64,000 bases of DNA from Drosophila pseudoobscura. Taxonomy: Eukaryota > Arthropoda > Insecta > Diptera > Drosophilidae. Below the pieces are notes generated by a model. It worked only from the letters and a program-made list of their open reading frames with translations. It searched no databases and was not told where the DNA came from. Made by a program: the position numbers and the translations under genes. Position 1 is the stretch's first letter. Each line of letters opens with the position of its first letter. This document shows positions 26,001 through 35,025 of the stretch, piece after piece. The DNA is taken from NCBI RefSeq assembly GCF_009870125.1, contig NC_046683.1, positions 65,053,869 to 65,117,868 of the forward strand. The letters run 5' to 3'.

Positions 26001-29000
26001 AAAGAAGCCGCGCAAGATCAAAAAGAAGGTGATCATCAAGCGGCAGAAGCGACGCCTCTCCATCAGCGACACATTCTTCATCCAGCCGGAGCCGGAGGAG
26101 CCCAAGGAGCCCGAGATCGAGACCATCGAGAAGGCCATCGCCTATGTGACCGACGACGAGGACGACAAGCAGCAGCCGGACCAGGAGCAGGAGCAGGAGC
26201 CAGTGCCGGCCAAGCCCCTGAAGTCCTGCCTGCACGTGCGCGAATACAAGATCGGGGATCTGGTGCTCTACGCGGAGCGCTTTCGCAAGACGCAAGTGCG
26301 CTGGAAGCGCGGACGAGTCCTCGACAGGATTACGGGCATCTCGTACAAACTGGAGATCGAGGGCAAGGAGGTGGCCGCCCACGTCAGCTACATCAAGAAG
26401 TACACGGGCCGCAAGGTGCGGTTCGGCAACAAGGAGTACCTGGAGATTGACTACGAGCAGGTGGCCGAGGAGGAGCGACGGGCGGCCAGCTACAGCATAT
26501 GGAATATGGTGTAGAGTGAGTGTCCTACTGTGTGTCCCTGTGTCCCAGTGTCCCTGTGTCCCAGTGACCCAGTGTCCGCCCCCCATCGTCTCGTCTTGCC
26601 TTTGAGTAGAATTAAAAAATTGTTTTCATTCAAGGAAGGATTTTTTAAGGATCTCAACTCGACATTCAATTATGTTATAGTCTTTCGTCTCTAGCTAGTC
26701 GTATGTGTAATCTTCCTGTAAATAGATTAGCGTTAGTTAACCTAAAGATAGTCGCAGCCACGAGTAGTAGAAGGCCAAAATTTGAGTGTAAATTATTCCA
26801 GGATCAGTTGATGGAGCCACCAACTGGAGTTCTAGTCGATTTCGATGTTTCCTTTCGTTTAACGCTTTGGAGAGTCTACATTTTAAGTACTTATGTGTAA
26901 TTATAAACAAACAAACCAATTTAATGTTAAATAAAGCCGAAAAATATTTCAGAAATGCGCGTTGCAAACTATTTACATCATCCCCTGGCTATCTCCATCA
27001 TCATCATCATCATCATCATCCATAATAATACAAAAACAACAACAACAACACAACTATTTCCAAATCCAATTACTCATAAAAATTTTATGAATCTGTTTAT
27101 TTGAAATGGTTCCCATTTTGGCGATTGATGCTTCCCCTGGCCCTCGCAAATATCCATCCCCCACTGTTGCTGTTTTTCCGACTATTTATAGATCTCGATT
27201 AGAGGAAATATCGCGATGAATGAAAAAAGAAAACAGAACCCCGAAGGCGCTACCAAATATTTGTTCGTTCCCCCGGTCCACCAGGGATGGGGGGCAATAA
27301 ATTCCATAAACATATGTATGTATCTCAGTTCGCAAAAGAAATAAACACTGACACATACTAGGGGCCTTGCCCACCCACTCTATGGGCGTCCACTTCGAAT
27401 GTATCCCCCGAATATCCCTCGGAAAGATCTCAAAGATGCGTGCCATTAATAAAACTTTGGCGGGATTTTACTGTGCATTGGCCTGCATCCCCACTGGCAT
27501 CCCCATTCGCATCCCCAAAAAGGGAAATCAGATGGGAAAGCGCTAAGCATTCTGCCTCAAGATCTCGGACATTTCTCATAATTGATTGTCAAGGCGTTTG
27601 GCGCTTTCGGAATTTCTCGCTTTTCGATTTGCGACAGAGAAATCTCTCATAATTATTGCCTGGCTTTTGTACAAGAGATTTTAATTTACGTTGACAAAAA
27701 CAACAAAGAAATTCACAAAACATGCAAATGCCAGCCAGCCATAAACACACATAAATAGTACATATATGTACATTCATATACATAGATATGTAAGTGTAGG
27801 GAGGAGGGTGAGGGTATGCCTCATACGAGTAGTATATAATAGATATAGACCTGCAAATATGCTACATTCCTGAGGCCTTTCGCAGTGTGCGCCCCAGCAC
27901 GATTTTTCATTCAATTTTTCGATTCGGGCTGGCAACCCAAGTACGAGTAGTACTTATATATATACGATACAAACATACTACTCGGACTCGTATTTTGAGC
28001 GATAGATAGCTGGGATGGGTTGGGAGGAAAACATTCTCATGAAAGCCTCAAAAACATCCGAGACATCAAAGATTTCAAGTGCAGAGAAAAGTACTTTTGC
28101 TCGGAAAGATACATATTTAAACATAAAATCATATGGATACAAGTAGTACATATATCCACATGTTTATTTTATTCGGGGAGGCAGTATTGTTTTCCATAAA
28201 TCAGAGCAGAAATCTAGCGAGCCATTTGCGCTATTAGGAGACCAGGACCAGGACCAGTGTCGGAATCGGAATGGGAATGGGAATCGGAATCCGACTAGAA
28301 TTTGACTACTTATGTATATGTCGGCACATTAAGTTTTATGTGGATTGTGCGAGCAGAGCACCTCACTGGGAGATCTCGGAGATCTCGCATAAGAAATGCC
28401 AATCGTTAATTCAACAGACAACGCCAGCAGCCACTACACCACGGTATGTATCTATCTATCTCTGGCCAGGGGCAGTGGACGTGCTTTAGTATCAAACGCC
28501 GCCGTCGACAAAAACTGTGCCAAGTTCCTTGCGCTAGTTTTATACAATGCGAAATCCAACATCGACATCGGCTGTCCGCGATTTGTTCAAAGTGCAAATC
28601 TGGCAGCAAGGCCGGACGGACGTACGGACGTACGGACGGACGGATCGACCGGGCCAATTACTAACAACGCAAAAAGCAAATTGAAACATATTATTGGAGC
28701 CTTCGCATGGCGGGCGTGCTGCACAATTAATTGTATCAGAGAGACAGCCCCCAGCCCCCCCCCAATCCCGTGCCCCAGCCTCGACCCTGTTGTGGGGGCG
28801 ATCTGTGAACTCTAGCGAGGTCAACCCCTCATTCACTCTCTATCTTTCTGGCGAACCTCAATATATTCTCCCAAGTTTACAAGATCAGGTCGCACACCTA
28901 TAAATCTTTAGGGCAGAACGAACAACCTTCAAGAATCTGCTTGGCACACGATTTGTTCAAAGAAAACAAAAAAAAACAAAAGAGAAAATCCGCTTTCGAG

Positions 29001-32000
29001 TGTCGACGATAAAGGTACCCTCTGCAGGCGGAACTAAGAAGGCTTTTACGGGGTATAGATACGGTTCTTACCGAGGCAGATATTTCTCCGATGTTAATGT
29101 TGTAATTAAATTTAATAGCATGCCTTATAGACCGATAGAGACGGAAGGACATGGCTGATCTATGTAGAATATAAGTATATAAATACACATAAATGGTACG
29201 TGTATTCGGTGTGCCCCCTATAGGATATTTACCCAAACAGAAGCAGAGAAACAATTGACTGAAAACCATCAAATTGTTGGTGTTGGCATGCGCCAGTGCC
29301 AGCGCCAGCGCCAGCGCTAGCGTTAGAGCAGTGCTACCAAGGGTTCGAAAGCGGCACAGATGGCGTCACACTGCGACGGTGCGTCGCCATCTTGAAAGTG
29401 TCAACTGAACCGATCCGATCGGATCGGATCGGATCCGAACTGTGGATCTGTGGATCTCTGGTTGGCGTCCCTCTCTGGCGTGCGAGAGGGAAATCGATTG
29501 ACACTTTGAAGGCGCGTCAACGATAATCGCACCTGAATTTAAATCACCAGTCGGTGGGGCAGCAGTAGCCCAAGGCCTGACATTGCACCTTGCCATTTCG
29601 AGAGAGAGAGAGAGAGCGAGAGAGATATTTCTATGTGTCGCAGGGTCTGTGTTCTATGCTGTTCTTTCAATCAGACCCTCTCCAGACTCACGTTTCATTT
29701 TCCTTTTTGATCAGGGCCGTGTCGAAACGTGGCTGTATGTAGGACCAGCACCCCTGGTTCTTGTGCTCCTCCTGAACCCAAATCAGCTCCGCTGACTTGT
29801 ACAGTTCGATCTCCTTCATGATCAGATCGTACGGGAAGGGGCAGATCTAAGTAAAGGGGAGACGGAGACACCACTGTATCCGAGGAAATGCACTAGAGAT
29901 GATCTGGATCTAGGGTACCTGTTCGATTCGAACGAGAGCCACCGTTTCGTCTTGCTCGTGGTCCTCGCGCTCCTTGAAAAGGTCGTAGTAGACCTTGCCA
30001 GTGCAGAAGACCAGCTTGGTGACGCAGTCGGCCTTCTCGGCCGTCTTGCTGTCGGGGATGATGCGCTTGAACTCGCTGCACTCGTTGAAGTCGCGGAACG
30101 GACTGCGGGCGAGTGGATGGCGGAGCAAGGACTTCGGCGAGAAGTTGATGAGGGGCTTGCGGAAGCCCATGGCCACCTGGCGGCGCAGGGCGTGGAAGAT
30201 GTTGGCCGGCGTGGAGATATTGGTCACTATCCAGTTGATATCCATCAGCTGGCGGGCCACAAAGTCACAGTCGCAGGTGTCCGGAAAGACGTCGGGATCG
30301 TCGTCGCTCATCTGCAGGAAGCGCTCGATGCGGCCAGAGGAGTGCTCTGGGCCCATGCCCTCCAGGCTGTGCGGCAGCAGCATCACCAGTCCGGACTGCC
30401 GCACCCACTTGGTCTCCCCGCTGGCGATGAACGTGTCAATGATGCACTGGGCGGTGTTGCAGAAGTCCCCGAACTGCCCCTCCCAGATCACCACCGAGTT
30501 GGGGTTGGCCATGGAGTAGCCATGCTCGAAGCCCAGGACCGCGCACTCCGATAGGGAGCTGTTGGACACCGAGTACTCCGCCTGGTCGGGGTACAGGTGC
30601 TCTATGGAGTTGTAGCGCACCTTGTCGCGGGTCTGGTGGTGCAACACATGGTGTCGATGCGAGAACGTGCCTCGCTCCACATCTTGCCCAGAGAGACGCA
30701 CGTGTATACCGTCCTTTACCAGCGTGCCGAAGGCAAACGCCTCCCCCAGCGACCAGTCGGCCAGCTTGGACTCGACCAGCTTTCTCCTCAGCGCCAGAAT
30801 ACGCAGGATACCCCTGGAAGAGATCGCGATGAGTGGTTCCAGAAGGATGGACTTTGGGCAGGGCAGGACTGGCAGGGTGACTTACTTGTGGACCTCGAAC
30901 TTGTGCTCCTTGGGTGGCGGACTCGAGTAGACCTCGCCAATGTTCTTGAGGGTGTCCAGGCTGACGCCCGTGGGGCACATTTTCAGTCTGTCGCGGCCCT
31001 GGAAGAAGGCCGTCCAGGGAGAGTCGATCCAGGAGGAGTACTGCAATGGCAAAGAGCTGTTAGGCGGAATATTCCGACCGGAGGAGGAGACGGCCCATCA
31101 AACCTTCATGGTCGACAGCTTCGTGGACTCCTGCCACGCATCCTCGCAGATCTTGTCGTACTTCTCTATCATGGCCTTGTAGTCGGCCGCCGTTATCACA
31201 CCCTCCTTGATCAGCTTCTCCGAATAGAGGGTCATGCAGGTCTTGAGCTTCCTGATGCGCTGGTACATCAGCGGCTGGGTGAACATGGGCTCGTCGGCCT
31301 CATTATGGCCGTTGCGACGGTACCCGACAATATCAATGACCACGTCCTTGTGGAATTTGGCCCGATAGTCGGTGCTGACGCGGGCACAATGGATGCACGC
31401 CTCGGGATCATCGGAGTTGACGTGGAAGATGGGGGCGTTCACCACACGGGCCACGTCCGTGCAGTAGCGGGAGGAGCGCGAGAAGCGCGGATCCGTGGTG
31501 AAGCCCACCTGGTTGTTGCTCACGACGTGTATGGTGCCGTGGGTGGTGTAGTTGGGCAGGTCCGACAAGTGCAAGGACTCGTAGACAACGCCCTGCCCGC
31601 AGAAAGAGGCGTCGCCGTGAATGATTATGGGCAGCACCTTGCAGCCCGTGGTATCCCCGCGCTGGTACATCTCGGCCCGGGCCTTGCCAAGCACCACCGG
31701 ATTCACGTACTCCAAGTGCGACGGATTGGCCACCACCGTGATGCGCACGTTCTTGTTGGTCACACGGTTCAAGCGCTCCATGTACAGGCCCAGATGGTAC
31801 TTGACGTCGCCCGAGCCCGAGTCGGTTGCCTTCAGGCCATGGAACTGTCCCAGGATATCGGATATGGGCTTGCGGCAAATGTTGGCCAGCACATTCAGTC
31901 GCCCCCGATGCGCCATTCCTGCGAAAGAGCGCCACCAGGACGCGTCAGGAGCAGAGTTAAGGGGAACAGAGTCGAGTAAAAGACTAACCTATCATTACTG

Positions 32001-33212
32001 ACTCGACGCCGAGAGTGGTGGAGCGATCGATTATCTCCTTGAGGATGGGTATCATGATGTCGCACCCCTCGAGACCGAAACGCTTCTCCGAAGTGAACTT
32101 CTTGGCCAGAAAGTTCTCAAAGCCGGTAGACCGCGTCAGGCGCTCCAGTATGAGTCGCTTCTCGTCGGGCCTGAACTCGATGGCGCCAGGCTTCTCGAAG
32201 CGCTCTCGTATCCAGTTGGTCTTGTTCAGCGACGTGATCTGCATGTACTCCACACCGATGTGGCCGCAGTAAATGCGCTCCAAGCGGTCCAGAATCTCTC
32301 TATGGGGGAAGGAAAGGAGACCAGTTGAAATGAGAGTGGAGTGGCTGGAGCTGCTGAAGGGGAAGCCTACTTGAGTGGCAGGAACTGCTCGTTGCCGCCA
32401 ATCAGCGTGGACGATGGCAGCTTGAAAGCGGCGTTGAGATCGTCTGCAAAGAAGGACGGCTTCGAGGTTAGGGGCTGCAAGGGGATCTGCGTCGTCTCAC
32501 TTACTGAACACATAAGAATAGTGCTGGCGGAGCACGGCTTCGGTGGCATTCCGCTTGGTGCCGTCCACAGAGGTGGTGCCGAGGGGCTGGACAATGCCCA
32601 GCGGATCGAGATCGGCGGCCAAGTGACCGCGCGTCTGATAGGCCCGTATGATCGCCTGCACCGTCATATGGTCATCGATGTTCTTCCAGTCCATGGCTGG
32701 GGCAGCCGCCGCGGCAGAAGTGGTCGGATTCGTTGTGGATATATCCCGGGTCGAGAGCGCCGATCGAGATTTGACTCTCGCCGACGACGACTCCATCGGA
32801 GGACGCCTATGCTTCCGCTTGCTCGTTTCGGAGGGTTTCGTTGACACGAGGCGCGGCTTGCCGCTGAAGAAGGCATCCCACGACTGAAAAGGAACAGTCC
32901 ATTCAGTGGGACCATCGCCCATCCGTCTGTTCAGAGCCCACTTACCGGGTCCACGGACTTGGGATTGGCCTTCCATTTGCTGTACAGCTCCTCAATGTAG
33001 ATGGCATTAGTTCCGTTGAGCAAGCTGTCCGAATCCTTGCTCTTGGCGGGGGCCTTCGGGGCATTGCAACTGCTGTCGGTCTTCAGCTGTCGATGGCTCA
33101 GCTTCAGCTGACTGACGGGGCAGCTAGGTCTCAGCCATTTCCGGTCCAGAGGAACATGCACCCTGAATGGAAATCTCAACAGCATCGTATTCCTGAGCCT
33201 CCACTGATTCAT
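20038..33212 (-). CDS. 2-oxoglutarate dehydrogenase E1 (OGDH) paralogue with a 9.3-kb last intron
   Basis: Exons, 5' to 3': 33212-32946, 32883-32505, 32443-32371, 32299-31989, 31918-31104, 31040-30886, 30813-29919, 29846-29692, 20383-20038. All are in phase, 1131 residues. E1 decarboxylates 2-oxoglutarate with thiamine diphosphate in the mitochondrial TCA cycle. An Arg-rich leader precedes the E1 N-segment ([10 protein letters not shown] ... SWDAFF, about 71-95). Conserved blocks follow: [20 protein letters not shown] (345), GDASFCGQG (445) with NNQVGFT (478) for thiamine/metal binding, [17 protein letters not shown] and [14 protein letters not shown]. Exon 9 was assigned because it carries the family's C-terminal block ([16 protein letters not shown]) and its phase completes exon 8. 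Odd: an extra Ser/Arg/Ala-rich insert near 96-145 and a Lys/Pro-rich tail of about 90 residues, so longer than the usual ~1000. Probably the second fly OGDH gene (CG33791-like), not the housekeeping one. Confidence 0.88.
20384..21366. other. Part of OGDH-like last intron; upstream region of the nested gene
   Basis: Contains the presumed promoter and leader of the plus-strand nested gene. No TATA/initiator pair was recognised. A perfect 8-bp stem with 4-base loop (TTCCTGCC/GGCAGGAA) is at 21013-21032. The frame is open from 21322, but the first ATG is at 21367. Confidence 0.4.
21367..26514 (+). CDS. Large disordered protein with integrase-tail-like C-terminal domain, nested in OGDH-like intron
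   Basis: A single open frame of 1715 codons without any stop, starting at the ATG at 21367. Most of the protein is low complexity: acidic and Gln/His-rich stretches (residues ~260-520), Ser/Thr/Pro/Ala, then Lys/Glu-rich segments and Glu-Pro repeats (residues ~1520-1540), with basic clusters ([19 protein letters not shown]) near 1550-1570. Only the last 93 residues (from 1623) look folded: [14 protein letters not shown] ... [20 protein letters not shown] ... [20 protein letters not shown]. This is the pattern of an SH3/Tudor-like barrel and is reminiscent of the C-terminal domain of retroviral-type integrases. Function unknown; a nuclear, chromatin-associated role is a guess from the basic clusters. 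The gene runs opposite to its host gene. The first ~200 codons are less certain to be translated. Confidence 0.78.
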   Translation: MSPISGLGAGKPPSAMAVAAATNNSPRLGDGIINQKTESSMLPMGPPPEVPSAGLQFPLCRWVTRSRFPPNQSEQRRQCQCHQNAKKNTPPRGIYKQYVHPADAQKFPMQRNVYQVKRRCFPLRLSRGAAAPSLSVSEEFKRFPIRSQVPDASITLTFPELGQIPKRNDSSAIRQAAMTTTTAMTRRGQMRVPPAAKAPQEFPIIKKRFVSFPNHHRTMVNGQGDGGGHGDPSGGIKMLSWPTDVVPTPPPTTTMTQMSRDTIPKIDTDPQWTGGEGAAAAASAAAAAAVSVNATNDDDDDVHKVFDNELEPHGRRPGETAAAATLNLNVPDADAEGVGEQKEIEHQQAENFNDAFGQRHDHNDSDGDGDGDYAMDVDVPKNKHEICEQSKLEKVFGEAEAEMEHGRAEDHNELNMTKEGSNNLAHEEQQPPQQRQRQRQQSICLAGEQTIDGNGHEATAASTSASSHSNHQRQQQQQRLRRQLPVDLSDARETSPKQVDDPNQIRIPTHIRLIDGASSHVQSEHGSLGSRSRSPSAGPETVTRPNIELLKSSVRAFLAEGAVASRTAAPPQLDFELIDLLTDAIEFLCEPTTTGNLWSAAEPQAEAEAEIETEAEPEAGVGVEQSADMTVSKVSEDRDSETIVVADVYLDQVDQPTEVDDNNNNSSGSNNSSGSPVNASSEMKYELKTASTATLPSRRLPTTVLSSTPLSSTPIPGVPTLAAPPTSRFHQPTSRLRNADAVPAPITPLLLGEQLKRSSASRDDISIDPESVLPERTRLRRQRRMRSQDSVEEKPEDVIERLNKLKARISGALSEVKGVLKQYSTESEAEAAGEKWLGPPASPSPKPAAESDSGAAGTAAGTPPVTFRFVSKVRRRSYFDEAEEEKEKQQEQEKEATKEDVRENHEPKPARDLKEQKDEPKTAESQENSTEIKSTKTEEPATKPQDEGLKASAASSEPPPVNGEPSKAKVPEKSKAQAKMDFLAKVQSELRAKSVKEPKQSPRASATPEETPTPAEPAQKPTEEPTPTAIALPNESATQPAANLDAPASVKTVKTVKRKVVVKAKVNPRRASIAAVEPSKIKIEPAVEQIDALIAQRRPSDSEAIVKRKKKQKLMSSIAAAAAAPLTSGNQKEAATGTADSIAEETAVKPEPLAIAKSEQLATAEVNAVAAKSETKSAAKSRQGDEAATRPATSATATEAEAAKAQPKRLQIDEAAAPAIANQAPASGRGRRASLKLAELVGETVLVVPASSASAATSTATSTATSTATSPPTSSPDPAATVPAIISSLSESKEPINQSAVVPEIAIPFETQVEATPQQVAIAADIEGAASAASAASVVDQSAPQIAATLSEVPHEESSLQQQPEPQLQPQQSQSGEATKDNAQAHTGNSLATMPELKVLAGPVQPVKIETVEQPHDGDKDKSDHLSVIKKKSAPHLKKLVRKNSIDKAREKDKEEPQDTRKLSNILRDKNKISELSSRINKLTPPKKQVKQGQLEPAPVALPEQENVKAEGEAPSGEIDQIEPEPEPEPEPEPELEAEPPTPPPKKPRKIKKKVIIKRQKRRLSISDTFFIQPEPEEPKEPEIETIEKAIAYVTDDEDDKQQPDQEQEQEPVPAKPLKSCLHVREYKIGDLVLYAERFRKTQVRWKRGRVLDRITGISYKLEIEGKEVAAHVSYIKKYTGRKVRFGNKEYLEIDYEQVAEEERRAASYSIWNMV
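26930..26935 (+). terminator. Polyadenylation signal of the nested gene
   Basis: AATAAA about 415 bases after the stop codon at 26512-26514. Confidence 0.6.
26936..29691 (-). other. Remainder of the OGDH-like last intron
   Basis: No coding sequence supported. It holds short tandem motifs: ATC units near 26996-27019, GGAATC units near 28261-28292, GGACGGAC(GTAC) units near 28613-28645, GCCAGC units near 29292-29322, ATCCGATCGG units near 29409-29438 and (GA)n near 29600-29623. Confidence 0.5.
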
Positions 33213-33291
33213 GGTCTCGGGCGAAAATTATCCGAGCTCCACAATTTTGAAAGAATTTTTGAATTTTGAAACACAATCTTGTTTATTTGCT

Positions 33292-33297
33292 GGAGTT
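33292..33297 (-). terminator. Polyadenylation signal of the OGDH-N-like gene
   Basis: AATAAA on the minus strand (TTTATT as written), about 145 bases after the stop codon at 33441-33443 and only about 80 bases before the OGDH-like start codon at 33212. Confidence 0.6.
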
Positions 33298-33440
33298 CTA
33301 AACTAACTGTTCATATTTGATGACAAGAGCTAGGACTGAGGTTCCTGAGTTCGAATTTCCTCGGCTCGCAGGCTACTCCTCTGGATTGGTTCTAGCATCG
33401 GCACCGGCATCGGTCATTGACAGCTGCCTCCCTCGCTTTC

Positions 33441-35025
33441 TCAGAACTTATTCGGATTAAAAGTACTACGGTCAGGGCTTGGCCTGGTCGACAAAGGACG
33501 CAGGATCGGTTCATTGGTCTTTTCTCGCCTCGGACTGTCCTCCGGCGACTTGTCTTCAGGGTCTCGTCTCTTTTCGGACCTATTTTTGTGGCCAAAGTTT
33601 GATCTTTTTGAAAATTGTCGGTACTTAACGGCGGGGCCAGGCTTGTCTGCGCGTTTCTGGCCACGTGACTTCTTCTCCGAGGATTTCGATCCCGGCTTAT
33701 CTGCCGCTTTATACACGATTTTCTGTATTCTCATTGAAGCCCCTAAATTCGTGTGATTGGGGGGAGCCTTTCTGTTCAATCGAGTGCCGTATTTTTTTGC
33801 CTTTTGTTTTCCGCCCGGCAGGGGACTTTTCTCCTTGGCACAGTCTTGGGTTGTTTGTTGCAATGACCTGCGGTCTGTTATGGGCCTGAAATAGTCCACT
33901 GAGCCACTGGAGCCCACTTTGTACAGATAAATCGGTTTATTTTCGGAGGACTTTGAGAGAGTCTTCTCCGTTCCGGCCTCCTTTTTGTCGTCGGAAACTT
34001 GCATCTTAAATATGTTGAGCCTTCTCTTCGTGTTTTTCGGTGCATCTTCCAGTTTCTGTGTCTTTAACATTTTCGTCTTCTTATTGGGCAGCGTCTTGGG
34101 CAGCCTCTGCGACCTTTGCATTATTTTCTTGGCCCTGTCGGCCTTTGCCTTGACATTTTTCGATATTTTGCCCAGAAGTTCTCGCGTTGGGGACTTTGGT
34201 GTTGTGGTATCATTGTCCTTATTGGAGCTGGACTCCAAGAAGGGACTCAGAACAGTTGTGCCTATTAAAATATCACCCTGAGGGTCGATTGTATCAATCA
34301 ATGACGTGGGCGTGGCCGTGGTCGTGGGCCCATCTCCATCCAACTTCGCCTGAGGCCTTGGCACTTCAATGGAGAGCGGGGCCTTGGTCTTTTCCAGCTT
34401 AAGGAAAAGATCTACATAGTCCATGGGCATAGATGAGCCGACTGAATCCTTTTCAGTCATGAGTGAGCCTACAGGATTGTCTGAATTAGAACCAATTGGC
34501 TCAGTTGATGAAGGATATTGTGCAATGGGAATCGGGGCTGCCAAGTGTTTTATAAGAATAAGCATGATACGCACTTTCTCGACCAGTTTTTTCCTTTTCC
34601 AGATCCTTGATTGCCCCCGGGCTTGGAGTAGTGTCAGGTTCCAGTGGGACGGGGTCCTCAGAGTTCAGCTGGGCCGGGTCTTCAGTGTTGCCCTGGACCT
34701 GGTCCTCAGAGTTGCCCTTGACCATTTCACGAAAGTATTTCTGCCACGACTGATGGGGGGGTTATCAAGGGTTAGGTGAGAGAGAGGTTTGTATCTTGTC
34801 GGCAACACTTACCACATGAATGGAGGATTCGTCCTCCAGCCATTTTGAGAACAAATGCTCCACGTATTTGGCATTGGTGGCACCGATATCAGCCGTCACA
34901 CTTGCATCTCTTTGGCCGGCCTTCGATTTACCATCCTCGTCGCCTCTCCGCCCGCTGCCACCCTTCGTGCTGAACCGCTGAAATCTTTGGAAGTTGGCCA
35001 AGAACCGAAAGCCGCTGAGCGCCAT
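33441..35025 (-). CDS. OGDH N-terminal segment fused to a long basic tail; no catalytic domain
   Basis: Exons 35025-34813, 34749-34575 and 34537-33441 join in phase to 494 residues. Residues 1-20 (MALSGFRFLANFQRFQRFST) look like a mitochondrial presequence. Residues about 50-80 (NAKYVEHLFSKWLEDESSIH then SWQKYFREM) match the N-terminal helical segment of OGDH, which in the family helps bind the E2/E3 parts of the complex. Nothing of the thiamine-binding or catalytic domain follows. Instead come Glu/Asp/Pro repeats (SEDQVQGNTEDP) and about 300 Lys/Arg/Ser-rich disordered residues. Its first intron sits at exactly the same codon boundary, before Ser-Trp, as in the complete OGDH-like gene 228 bases downstream, so it arose by tandem duplication and tail replacement. 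A role as a regulator or scaffold of the dehydrogenase complex is inference. Confidence 0.75.

Noticed and set aside
30597..31979. A 460-codon plus-strand open frame
   Set aside because: Antisense to conserved OGDH exons and spanning their introns; no motif of its own.
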